Source: RH-chloro-G1 sp003670575 (GTDB lineage Bacteria > Chloroflexota > Dehalococcoidia > UBA2979). From it: DNA of 64,000 bases. Location: contig CANMOP010000002.1 in the NCBI GenBank assembly GCA_947499615.1, forward strand, positions 1-64,000. Direction: 5' to 3'. This document shows, piece after piece, positions 8,786-16,956 of this stretch. Positions within the stretch are counted from its first letter, which is position 1. Every line of letters starts with the position of its first letter. The translations under genes were made by a program, and so were the position numbers. A model generated the notes under the pieces. That model was not told the DNA's origin and ran no database searches. It saw only the letters and a program-made list of their open reading frames with translations.

Positions 8786-10873
8786 GTGGGCATCTTCGTG
8801 GGCCTTGCGTGCTCGTTGTCGGGTCCGGGCTTCGGCGCGGCCGAAGATCCGACCGAGCTGCTCGCTACGTCGTTCGAGGCAGGGACAACGGGCTGGCTCC
8901 CGACTGGGGCCGCGACGCTGACCACCAGCGCGAGTCCGCCGCCCCACTCGGGCCTCTTCGCTGCTCGCCTCACGTCGAACGCGGTCGGTCTATTCAGCAC
9001 CTCGACCCAGTACTGGCTGGTGCCGACCACTCCGGGTACAACACTGACATTGTCCGCGTGGCTCTCCGACAACGACGCGAACACCAGCAGCGTGACACTC
9101 CGACTCGCGTTCGTTGCGAGCGACGGGTCCGCCATTGGCCTCGGCGTACGCGATGCCCCGCTCCCCGGCGGTGACTCCGCGGCGTTCCGCCTCGTCACGT
9201 TGTCGCAGCGTGCGCCGGCCGATGCTGCGTTCGCCCGTCTGACGGTGTTCGGTACGGCATCCGCGAGCGTTGCAACGCTCGGCATCGATGACGTGCTGTT
9301 GGTCACCGATGACCCGCCAACACCAACCGCGTCCGCAACTGCGACCGCAACGCCGACCGTCGCTCCGACGTCCACCAGCACGGCGGCGCCTACCGTTATC
9401 GGTCCGACGTCTCCCACAATCCCTCTGGCGACATCGACGGCTGTCGCTGCGCCGCAGGTGTTCCTCACGCTCACCAACGGCAACTTCGAAGGCGGGCTCT
9501 ACTGCTGGGCGCGGGTAGGCGGCACGGCAGATATATCGGCCGGAGTGATTGGCAGTGGAGCCCCCAGCTTGGCGGCCATCCTGAGTTCGCAGACGGATTC
9601 CACCAAGTGGCTGGAGCAAACCATCGTGGTCGCCCCAGGCTGGTACGCCGCCAGCGTGCGATTGCGGTTGCAGGGCGAGGCAAGCGCGGGCTGGCTGCGC
9701 ATCGCCTGGTACACCTCGATCGACGGCTCGGGGACGCAGACTGCGGTCGTTGACTCGCCACTGCTGCTGGTGACCCACGAGACACGCGAGGTGCGGCTGG
9801 GGCCGGTGGCGGTCCCGGAGGGTGTCCGTAGCGCTCGCGTGCGCATCATGCTCCGTCCGAAGGGCACCGCCGCCGCGTCCATCCTCGTCGATGATGTGCA
9901 GTTCGCGACGACTGCCGCGCCGTCGGCGCCTGTTGCAGCTGCAGTGGTGGTGCCCACACCTGCGGCGCCTCGCGTACCTCGCGTTGTGGCGTCACCCGCG
10001 CCGAGGGTTCAGGCGAGCCCGCCGCGCGCGACGACGCCGACCGACGATGGTGCACAACCCGCCGCGTCCGAGGTTGATGAGCCCGCCGACGATGCCCTGC
10101 CCGGGCAACCAGCGGCGGGTCCGGCCTCGCCGGGGAGTGGGGCCGCACGACCAGCGGCATCCGGTGCCCGCGCGCCGAACCGTTCTCTGCTGCCATCGGC
10201 GGGCGCTGCTCCCCCGACCTTCGCTCCCTCGATGTTGCGCATCTCGGAGTTGCTGCCGGACCCGGTTCAACCAGGCAATGATGCTGAATACGAGTGGATC
10301 GAAATCGCCAACCTCGGTGATCAGCCCGCCGGACTCGTTGGCCTCTACCTCGCGGACAACGCTGGAGCGATCGAACTGCCGGCGGTGACGCTGCGGCCGG
10401 GGGGCGTATTGGTGGTAGCGGGTGCGCGCGCTCAGGTGCCGGAGGAGAGCGCGTTCTGGCCCGTTGGCGGGATCTCCAACGGTCTGGGCAACGGTGGCGA
10501 CCGGCTGGTGCTGTTCCGCGCGGACGGGGCGATGTTGGACGCGCTGTCCTACGGCAGCGACGCGACGTATGACCGCCCGCCGCTCCCGGCCCCGCCCAGC
10601 GGTCGATCACTGGTGCGCAACTTCGCCGACGATGGTTCGCTGTTGAGCGTGGAGGTCGCCGCCAGCCCCTCACCGGGCGTGCTGACGGGCGCGACTCCGC
10701 CTCGGAATCCGAACGCTGCTGCGTCCGATGCTGCAGGGGTGGTCGTGCGTCCGCCCGGTCGACTGGATGCGCTCGCGTGGGTCGCGCTCGGCACGATTGC
10801 GGCGGGCGCGATTGGGGCGGGAGTTGTGCAGCGGTACCGGGCGTCCGCCAACGGCCCAGGTGGCACGCGCTAG
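8786..10873 (+). CDS. Lamin-tail-domain surface protein
   Basis: A large extracytoplasmic protein of 695 residues. A short hydrophobic N-terminus (GIFVGLACSLSGPGFGAAED) looks like a signal peptide without its basic n-region. Two beta-sandwich, carbohydrate-binding-like modules follow (about 25-185 and 225-365), with Thr/Pro/Ala linkers between. A long Pro/Ala region leads to a lamin-tail domain at about 480-590 (LRISELLPDP, EYEWIEIANLG, GGDRLVLFRADG). One membrane helix closes the protein (ALGTIAAGAIGAGVV). The GTG at 8786 is the first start in frame. An ATG at 8758 in another frame encodes MGRAWW, and a one-base shift would join it to the hydrophobic stretch as a textbook signal peptide. The role is probably cell-surface adhesion or assembly. 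Confidence 0.8.
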   Translation: MGIFVGLACSLSGPGFGAAEDPTELLATSFEAGTTGWLPTGAATLTTSASPPPHSGLFAARLTSNAVGLFSTSTQYWLVPTTPGTTLTLSAWLSDNDANTSSVTLRLAFVASDGSAIGLGVRDAPLPGGDSAAFRLVTLSQRAPADAAFARLTVFGTASASVATLGIDDVLLVTDDPPTPTASATATATPTVAPTSTSTAAPTVIGPTSPTIPLATSTAVAAPQVFLTLTNGNFEGGLYCWARVGGTADISAGVIGSGAPSLAAILSSQTDSTKWLEQTIVVAPGWYAASVRLRLQGEASAGWLRIAWYTSIDGSGTQTAVVDSPLLLVTHETREVRLGPVAVPEGVRSARVRIMLRPKGTAAASILVDDVQFATTAAPSAPVAAAVVVPTPAAPRVPRVVASPAPRVQASPPRATTPTDDGAQPAASEVDEPADDALPGQPAAGPASPGSGAARPAASGARAPNRSLLPSAGAAPPTFAPSMLRISELLPDPVQPGNDAEYEWIEIANLGDQPAGLVGLYLADNAGAIELPAVTLRPGGVLVVAGARAQVPEESAFWPVGGISNGLGNGGDRLVLFRADGAMLDALSYGSDATYDRPPLPAPPSGRSLVRNFADDGSLLSVEVAASPSPGVLTGATPPRNPNAAASDAAGVVVRPPGRLDALAWVALGTIAAGAIGAGVVQRYRASANGPGGTR

Positions 10874-10892
10874 GGGGTCGAGGTGCTGCCGC

Positions 10893-12020
10893 TCACCGCT
10901 TCACGCCAGTGACCATCGCATCGCCCACCTGTGAGCCCGCGAGCGTGCCGAGTGCGCGCGTGGCATCTTCGAACAGCGGCACGAACGGTTCCATCGCTCC
11001 GCGTGCGAGCAGTTCACGCGCGAAGCGTCGTCCCAGTTCGCCCGGATGAACGGTCGCGCGCGCCTCGGCGAACCCGGCGCGGCGCAGCGCCTCGATGAGC
11101 GCTGGCGTGCTCCAGCGTTGCAGTTCCACAACCGTCGATGCGCGGGTGTACGGCGCGAGCCGCTCCAGCATCGCGATGCCGAGCGAGTCGTCGAGCAGCG
11201 TCTCGCCGTACGCGCGTCGGCCGACTGCCACCTGCAGCAGCGCTTCCTGGTGCAGGGCCCGCGCTGCCTCGCTGCCATCGAGGATCAACGTGTATCGACG
11301 TTCACGCGGCGGATCCTGTACGCGGCTGACGTAGGAGTAGCACAGGGCGCCGGCCCGCCCCTCGCCAGCCTGCCCGTCTGCGATCGATTCCCAGAGCAGG
11401 ACGGTCTCGAACCCGGGCACGCCGAGTCGCCAATCCTGCGAGGAGGCGCGCAGCACTCCGCCGGGCCGCAGCACGCGCAGCGTCTCGCGCAGCACCGCCT
11501 CAGGTGCGCTCGCTTCTTCCAGCGACGAGGCTGCCGTCACCAGGTCGAACGTCGACGCTTCGAACGGCAGTGCCGCGCCGTCACCGACGACGAAGCGGGC
11601 GTTGCCAAGGCCCATGCGCGTCGCATTCGCCGTACAGACTTGTACGCGCAGCGGCGATGGGTCGACGCCGAGCACCAGCAGATCAGGACGTGCCGCAGCG
11701 ACCGGGAGGGCAGGCCAACCGTCGCCCGGGCCGATGTCCAGGACACGTTGCGCCCCGGCAGGCGCATGCGCGACGTAGTCCGCGATGCGCGCGGCCTCCG
11801 CCCAGTGCTCCTCGCTCATTGGGCGGTACGGCACGTCCACCAGCGGGAGCTGTCCGCCGCGCTGCCGCGGCATCAGCTCGTACAGCGCGCGAGCAGAGTC
11901 CAGCAGCCGCGGTGCGAGGTGGTCGAGCAGCCATAACTCCACCGCGGTGTACGGCGGGGCCAACATGGCTGCGCCGCCATTCGAGCTGTCGCGTGTCCGG
12001 TCGGGAGGTGGGTTGGTCAC
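10893..12020 (-). CDS. Class I SAM-dependent methyltransferase
   Basis: A 375-residue methyltransferase of the UbiE/Methyltransf_11 type. The SAM-binding glycine motif is VLDIGPGDGW at 93-102, the acidic end of strand 2 is VLGVDPSPL, motif II/III is VVGDGAALPF, and LRVLRPGGVL is the post-motif typical of the family. The N-terminal 80 residues and the C-terminal 130 are extra and may bind the acceptor, which is unknown. The start is GTG at 12020. Upstream on the same strand, 6 bases away, is the stop of a 35-residue membrane peptide, so the two may be co-transcribed. Confidence 0.85.
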   Translation of the reverse strand: MTNPPPDRTRDSSNGGAAMLAPPYTAVELWLLDHLAPRLLDSARALYELMPRQRGGQLPLVDVPYRPMSEEHWAEAARIADYVAHAPAGAQRVLDIGPGDGWPALPVAAARPDLLVLGVDPSPLRVQVCTANATRMGLGNARFVVGDGAALPFEASTFDLVTAASSLEEASAPEAVLRETLRVLRPGGVLRASSQDWRLGVPGFETVLLWESIADGQAGEGRAGALCYSYVSRVQDPPRERRYTLILDGSEAARALHQEALLQVAVGRRAYGETLLDDSLGIAMLERLAPYTRASTVVELQRWSTPALIEALRRAGFAEARATVHPGELGRRFARELLARGAMEPFVPLFEDATRALGTLAGSQVGDAMVTGVKR

Positions 12021-12026
12021 GCGCTG

Positions 12027-12134
12027 CTAGAACGGACTGCCGAGGCGGATCGTCCGCTCAATGGCGTACACCACCAGCATCCCAACGCCGGTGGCGATCC
12101 ACTTCCAGTAGAACCGCCCGGGTTCTTCCAGCAT
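12027..12134 (-). CDS. 35-residue membrane peptide
   Basis: A very short gene: ATG 12134 to TAG 12027. GAGGAGA precedes the ATG at good spacing. The peptide has a charged N-terminus (MLEEPGRFYWKW), one hydrophobic segment (IATGVGMLVVYAIE) and a basic end (RTIRLGSPF), so it is a likely single-pass membrane miniprotein. It lies 6 bases before the methyltransferase gene on the same strand and is preceded by the FAD oxidoreductase gene's end. Function is unknown. Support comes from the ribosome-binding site, the composition and the tight spacing; homologues have not been checked. Confidence 0.55.
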   Translation of the reverse strand: MLEEPGRFYWKWIATGVGMLVVYAIERTIRLGSPF

Positions 12135-12217
12135 CGCGCACTCTCCTCTGTGTGGTCGCGTAGGCGCATCGCGCCGTGGCGATGCTGTCCGAAGCACAGC
12201 GTACCGGCCACCGCGCG

Positions 12218-13357
12218 CTATCGCAGCAGCCGCGCGACCTCGGCGGCGATTGGCAGCGATGCGGTCAGGCCCGGCGACTCGATGCCGCCGAGGTGCACGT
12301 AGCCACGGTTGTGCCAGATCAGGAAGTCGGCCTCCGGCTCGCCGGCAGCGTTCCGCTTCGGGCGATACCCAACCTGGCCGGGCGCGATGTCCTCGGCCCG
12401 CAGTCGTGGAAGCAGCCGCTGCGCCGAAGCGAGGAACTCGTCGCGCCGCGCATCGTCGCTGCGATAGTCCAGGGCGGCGTCGTCCGGCAGCCACTCGGCG
12501 TCGGGCCCAAGATGCAGCGAGCCGTCGGTGTCGATGGTGAGGTGCACCCCCAGGCCGCCGAGGTCATGGCGGGGCAGCGGGTAGACCGGTCGCGAGATCG
12601 CACGCGCGAACTCGGGCGCGACCACGTCGTAGTAGCGACCTCGGTTCGCGTGTTGTCGCAACGGCGGCTTGGTGGCGTCGCCATCGAGTGAGTAGCCGAG
12701 CGACGCGGCGAGCGCGGGCGCGCCGTGTCCGGCGGCGTTCACGAGTGCGGCGCAGCGCACGGTGGAAACAGCGCCATCCGGGTCGCTCACCTCCAGTCGA
12801 AACGTGTCGTTCAGCCGTTCAACGCGCCGCACCTCGTGCCGGTAGGCGAGTAGCGCACCAGCGGCGCGCGCCGCCGCTTCCAGCGATCGCGCGTATCCGA
12901 TGGCATCGACGATTCCCGTGCTCCCCGAGTACAGCGCGGCGGTGGCGGGCACCTCGGGCTCCATCGCCCGCGCCTCGGCGGCGGTCAGCGCCTCGATTGA
13001 GGGCACCGCGTTCGCGCGTGCTTGCTGCAGCACCGCGTCCAGAGCGCCGTCACGATCGCCATCGAGCGCGACGATCAGCTTGCCAGTGCGGCGGGCGGTG
13101 ACGTGGTGGGCCTCGCACCAGGCGTAGAGCGCGGGATTGCCGGCGATGCAGAGCCGGTGCTTCAGCGAGCCGGTGGCGTAGTAGATCCCCGCGTGTATGA
13201 CGCCGCTGTTGTGCGACGAGGTCTCGCGCGCGTACGCCTCGTGGCGTTCCACCAGCACCACGCTGTGCGTGCGTGCCAGTTCGGCGGCAACGGCGAGCCC
13301 GATCACACCCGCGCCGACAATGACGACATCGGCGTCAACGACGCTATCCGACGTCAC
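12218..13357 (-). CDS. FAD-dependent oxidoreductase, L-2-hydroxyglutarate oxidase-like
   Basis: A 379-residue DAO-type flavoenzyme. The Rossmann FAD motif is GAGVIG at 15-20, followed by VVLVERHE (ribose-binding acid). NSGVIHAGIYY matches the substrate-proximal motif of LhgO, the quinone-linked L-2-hydroxyglutarate dehydrogenase. The C-terminal G-D-rich FAD closure is RGYVHLGGIESPGLTASL. LhgO clears 2-hydroxyglutarate to 2-oxoglutarate; a related 2-hydroxyacid is equally possible. I chose GTG 13357, 20 bases after the stop of the nucleotidyltransferase gene; the frame continues upstream only as low-complexity sequence overlapping that gene. Confidence 0.8.
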   Translation of the reverse strand: MTSDSVVDADVVIVGAGVIGLAVAAELARTHSVVLVERHEAYARETSSHNSGVIHAGIYYATGSLKHRLCIAGNPALYAWCEAHHVTARRTGKLIVALDGDRDGALDAVLQQARANAVPSIEALTAAEARAMEPEVPATAALYSGSTGIVDAIGYARSLEAAARAAGALLAYRHEVRRVERLNDTFRLEVSDPDGAVSTVRCAALVNAAGHGAPALAASLGYSLDGDATKPPLRQHANRGRYYDVVAPEFARAISRPVYPLPRHDLGGLGVHLTIDTDGSLHLGPDAEWLPDDAALDYRSDDARRDEFLASAQRLLPRLRAEDIAPGQVGYRPKRNAAGEPEADFLIWHNRGYVHLGGIESPGLTASLPIAAEVARLLR

Positions 13358-13377
13358 GTGCGGCGTTGGGGAGGGCG

Positions 13378-14391
13378 TCAGGCCACGCTCACGATCTCGC
13401 CCGTCGTCGTGATCACCACGTCGTGCTGCTCGATGCCGCGCAGGGTCGCGCCCGGCGCGACGAGTGCGCGTTCGAGGTGCACATCGCGCAGGTCGGCGTC
13501 GTCCGCGATGACCACGCCGGGGCCGAGCACGCAATTCTCGATGCGCACGCCGCTGCCGAGCAGCACGGGGCCACGCAATTGCGAGCGCAGCACCTGCGTC
13601 CCGCTGCCAGCCGCAGCCACGCCATCGATCGTCGAGTCCGTGCTCTCGAACGGCACCGCGACCAGATCCGTGAGCAGTTCCAGTTGTGCCGCCAGCAGCC
13701 CACCCAGCGCGCCGCCGTCCATCCACGCACCCTCGAACACGCGCCCGCCCACCGGGAGGCCCTCATTGAGCAGCGCGGCGATCGTGCCGGTCAGATCGTG
13801 CTCGCCTTTCGGCGTGATCACCGGGTTCGTGCGCACGCGCTCGACGGCCTCCGGCGCGAGCAGCCAGAGCCCCACGCACGCGAGGTTGGAGCGCGGCTGC
13901 TGCGGCTTCTCCTCCAACGCGGTGATGCGGTCGCCATCTAGCAGCGCGATGCCCATCTGCTGCGGCCGGTCGGTGGTGTGCAGCGGCAGCCACGCCACCG
14001 CGTCGCTCTGCATGAACGCCTCGAGTTGACTGGCGAGGTCGCCGCCGCGCAGCACCGTATCCACAGCGAGCACCACGACTGTGCGCCCATCGAGTTGCGT
14101 ACCGACCGATGCCAGCGCGTCACCAGGCCCGAGCGGCTGTGGTTGCTCGGCGAGGGTCACGGTGGTGCCGGGCGGGGCGGCGGCCAGCGCCACCGGTCCG
14201 GTGCGGCTGTCCCCACCTCCGGTGACGACCACCAGCTCATCGATGCCCATGCTCGCCAGCAGTTCCAGCCCGTACGCGACCAGCGGGCGGTTCAGCAGCG
14301 GTACCATCGCCTTGGAGAGCGCAGGGGTCAGGGGTTGCAGGCGGGTGCCCAGTCCCCCGGTCAGCAACACACCCAGTGGCCGATCGCTCAT
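13378..14391 (-). CDS. Sugar-phosphate nucleotidyltransferase
   Basis: A 337-residue NTP-transferase of the RmlA/ManC-like superfamily, which joins a sugar 1-phosphate to an NTP to make NDP-sugar. The nucleotide-binding signature is LLTGGLGTRLQPLT at 9-22, with the catalytic-site Lys at 27 (ALSKAMVPL). A second half has left-handed beta-helix turns (GPVLLGSGVRIENC, LGPGVVIADDADLR), as in the long glucose-1-phosphate thymidylyltransferases. ATG 14391 has GAGGGG upstream. It is followed closely by the FAD oxidoreductase. Which sugar it uses cannot be read from the sequence; a role in surface polysaccharide is likely. Confidence 0.83.
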   Translation of the reverse strand: MSDRPLGVLLTGGLGTRLQPLTPALSKAMVPLLNRPLVAYGLELLASMGIDELVVVTGGGDSRTGPVALAAAPPGTTVTLAEQPQPLGPGDALASVGTQLDGRTVVVLAVDTVLRGGDLASQLEAFMQSDAVAWLPLHTTDRPQQMGIALLDGDRITALEEKPQQPRSNLACVGLWLLAPEAVERVRTNPVITPKGEHDLTGTIAALLNEGLPVGGRVFEGAWMDGGALGGLLAAQLELLTDLVAVPFESTDSTIDGVAAAGSGTQVLRSQLRGPVLLGSGVRIENCVLGPGVVIADDADLRDVHLERALVAPGATLRGIEQHDVVITTTGEIVSVA

Positions 14392-14580
14392 TGCCGCGCT
14401 CCCCTCATCGAATGCTGCGCCGACTATATGGTGAGCCGTGGGTGACGGCGATACGGCATTCCCATGATGCGCGCTGTCACGCACGCCATGCCGAGCCGCG
14501 CCGGGAGCGCCGAGGCGAGGAGCAGGCTCCGGAGATCGCGCGGCGTTGTGACGGCTTGCGGGTGGCCCCACAATGGGCGC

Positions 14581-14928
14581 GTGGCAGGCGTTTCACCCCA
14601 TCTCCCCGGCCGCGTGGCCTCCCCAGACCGCAACGACGAGCAGGCATCCGATCCGGTGCTGGACCGCCGCTACCACCTCGTGCTGCTCGACGACGACGAT
14701 CACAGCTACGGTTATGTCATCGAGTTGCTCGGCCGCGTGTTCGGGTATGGCGTCGAGAAGTCATACACGCTCGCGTGCATCGTCGACGCCGAGGGGCGCG
14801 TGATCGTGGAGACTGGGAGCCACGACGAGGTGGACCGGCACCAGCGCGCGATTCACGCGTTCGGCCCCGATCCGCGCATCCCGCACTGCAAGGGCTCGAT
14901 GTCCGCGGTCGTTGAGCCAGCGCGATGA
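14581..14928 (+). CDS. Divergent ClpS-fold protein lacking the N-degron pocket
   Basis: A 115-residue protein whose residues 30-112 follow the ClpS fold: YHLVLLDDDDHSYGYVIELL, then a helix-strand region, then GRVIVETGSHDEV and IHAFG. ClpS hands N-degron substrates to ClpAP. Aligned with E. coli ClpS, the pocket residues are changed: Asn34 is Asp, the gatekeeper Met40 is Tyr, Met62 is Ala and His66 is Asp. The C-terminal strand IPHCKGSMSAVVEPA is longer than usual. GTG 14581 is the probable start. Its stop overlaps the next ATG (ATGA), so translation is coupled to the acyl-CoA ligase. It is unlikely to read normal N-degrons; it may be an adaptor of another specificity. Confidence 0.8.
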   Translation: MAGVSPHLPGRVASPDRNDEQASDPVLDRRYHLVLLDDDDHSYGYVIELLGRVFGYGVEKSYTLACIVDAEGRVIVETGSHDEVDRHQRAIHAFGPDPRIPHCKGSMSAVVEPAR

Positions 14929-16493
14929 CTACTCCTCCCGCGAGCGATCGCGGCGGCCCGCTCAACCTCGCGCGCGCCTGCATCGAGGCGCACGCCACTG
15001 ATCCCGCGAGCGCAGCCCGACCGGCGCTCACGTTCGTCGATGTCAGCGTCGTCGACGCGGAGCGCGTGTCGACGTGGACGTACGCCGAACTGTGGGCGGA
15101 GGTGCAGCGCATCGCGCACGGCCTGCTCGCGCTCGGCCTAGTGCCCGGCGATCGCGTGCTGATTCGCCTGCCGCACTCGCCCGCGTACGCGTTCGCGTTC
15201 TTCGGCGCGAACCTCGCAGGGCTCGTACCGATCCCGGCCTCGCCGCAACTCACGGACGAGGAAGCGCGCATGTTGGCCACGGACTCCGATGCACGCGGGC
15301 TGATTGCCTCGGAGGGCGCCAGCCTCGCTGAGTTCGCTGGACTCGTGGTTACGGAGGCGCAACTCGCCATGCTGGTAGTGCCGCCCGGGGCGGATGCGCT
15401 CCCGGAGACGCGCGCCGAGGATCCGGCGTACCTGCTCTACACCTCCGGCACCACCGCGCGTCCGAAGGGCGTGCTACACGCGCAGCGTGTGGTGCGCGGG
15501 CGCGACCTGATGCGAGGCGACGCCTGGGAGGCGATCGGCGCAGACGACACCACGTTGCATGCGGGCGCACTGAACTGGTCGTACACCATGGGCGTCGGGC
15601 TCATGGATCCGTGGGCCGCGGGCGCGCATGCGGTACTGGTCTCCGGTGGTGTGGAGCCTGCAGCGTGGCCCTCGATCCTGGAACGTCACCGCGTGACCGT
15701 GTTCGCGGCTGTGCCCACCGTGTACCGCCAGTTGCTGAAGTACGGCCGCCCGGAAGACTTCGACCTCCGTGCGCTGCGCCACGGGCTCTGCGCCGGTGAG
15801 GCGCTGACCCCTGCCGTCGCGCAGGAGTGGACGGCCCGCACCGGCAAGCCGCTGTACGAATCGCTCGGCATGACCGAGGTGAGCACCTACGTCTCCAGCG
15901 GCCCGGCGGTACCGGTGCGCCTCGGCTCCCCGGGCCGCGCGCAACCGGGCCGGCGCATCGCCGTGCTCCGAGAGGACGACGACGAGGCTGGCGATACGCC
16001 GCTGCCCCCGGGCGAGGTGGGACTGCTGGCGGTGCATCGCTCTGACCCCGGTCTGATGCTGGGCTACTGGCGTCGGCCGGAAGAGGAGGCCGCCGTCTTC
16101 CGCGGCGACTGGTTCTGCGGCGGCGACCGCGCAGCCATCGATGCGGACGGCTACCTGTGGTTCCACGGCCGGGCGGACGACGTGATGAAATCGTTTGGCT
16201 ACCGGCTCTCCCCGGTGGAGATCGAGGCGGCGCTCGCCTCGTGTCCCGGTGTCGCCGAGGTGGCGGTCGTGGGGCTCGCCATCGATGCGGAGCGCACGTT
16301 GGTCACGGCGTGCATCGTCCCGCAGCCCGGTGAGCTGCCGAGCGAGGCGACGCTGCGCGCGCACGCGGCGGCGCACCTCGCCGGGTACAAGCAGCCACAC
16401 CAGTACCGCGTGGTCGAGTCGTTGCCACGCACGGCGAACGGCAAGGTGCTGCGGCGTGTGCTGATCGAACGCCTCGCGGCAGAACCTGCGTGA
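14925..16493 (+). CDS. Acyl-CoA synthetase (AMP-forming, ANL superfamily)
   Basis: A 522-residue adenylate-forming enzyme that activates a carboxylic acid with ATP and CoA. Motifs in order: YTSGTTARPKG at 172-182 (P-loop), YESLGMTEVS (A5), GDWFCGGDRAAIDADGYLWF with the ribose-binding Asp, the hinge GRADDVMKSFGYRLSP and the catalytic C-terminal Lys in PRTANGKVLRR. It is closest in look to benzoate- or short-chain acyl-CoA ligases; the acid is unknown. Both ends overlap ClpS-like genes by four bases (ATGA before, GTGA after), so the three make one translationally coupled operon. Confidence 0.9.
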   Translation: MTTPPASDRGGPLNLARACIEAHATDPASAARPALTFVDVSVVDAERVSTWTYAELWAEVQRIAHGLLALGLVPGDRVLIRLPHSPAYAFAFFGANLAGLVPIPASPQLTDEEARMLATDSDARGLIASEGASLAEFAGLVVTEAQLAMLVVPPGADALPETRAEDPAYLLYTSGTTARPKGVLHAQRVVRGRDLMRGDAWEAIGADDTTLHAGALNWSYTMGVGLMDPWAAGAHAVLVSGGVEPAAWPSILERHRVTVFAAVPTVYRQLLKYGRPEDFDLRALRHGLCAGEALTPAVAQEWTARTGKPLYESLGMTEVSTYVSSGPAVPVRLGSPGRAQPGRRIAVLREDDDEAGDTPLPPGEVGLLAVHRSDPGLMLGYWRRPEEEAAVFRGDWFCGGDRAAIDADGYLWFHGRADDVMKSFGYRLSPVEIEAALASCPGVAEVAVVGLAIDAERTLVTACIVPQPGELPSEATLRAHAAAHLAGYKQPHQYRVVESLPRTANGKVLRRVLIERLAAEPA

Positions 16494-16840
16494 CGACGAG
16501 TCATACCCGCATGACCACCCACACCCCAGCGCGCGCGCCAACACAGGCGCCGATGCAGACTCCGGGTACTGGCACGGGCGGGCGCACTCGACCGATCGAG
16601 GAGACGCTCCCGCCGTACCGTGTCCTGCTGCACAACGATGACGTGAACGAGATGCGGCACGTGGTACGCGCACTCTTGGAGAGCGTGCCCGAGCTCACTA
16701 CCGAGCGTGCCGCCGAGATCATGATCGAGGCGCACACGCATGGTATGGCCGAGGTTATCCGCTGCCCGCTGGAGCGCGCAGAACTCTACCGCGACCGCCT
16801 GCACACCTTTGGCCTCATCGCGACGATCGAGCGGGCCTAG
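16490..16840 (+). CDS. clpS: ATP-dependent Clp protease adaptor ClpS
   Basis: A 116-residue ClpS that delivers N-degron proteins to the ClpA/ClpC AAA+ unfoldase. The N-terminal 38 residues are a flexible Thr/Pro-rich tail, as in known ClpS. The core starts at YRVLLHNDDVNEM and keeps the pocket residues: Asn and the two Asp (HNDD), the gatekeeper Met, and IMIEAH with Met62 and His66 equivalents. It ends FGLIATIERA. The GTG start overlaps the ligase stop (GTGA); an ATG at 16511 is an alternative. No clpA or clpP is in the window. Confidence 0.9.
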   Translation: MTTSHTRMTTHTPARAPTQAPMQTPGTGTGGRTRPIEETLPPYRVLLHNDDVNEMRHVVRALLESVPELTTERAAEIMIEAHTHGMAEVIRCPLERAELYRDRLHTFGLIATIERA

Positions 16841-16956
16841 CGGCGTCAGGCGGGCAGGACTTCCGCCGTCTCCCGCCTCGCCCTATCCTGTGCGTCTCAG
16901 CCTCGGCTCCTGCAGTGGGGCCGAGGGATATGGCCTGCGTGCGAGTGGGAGACACG

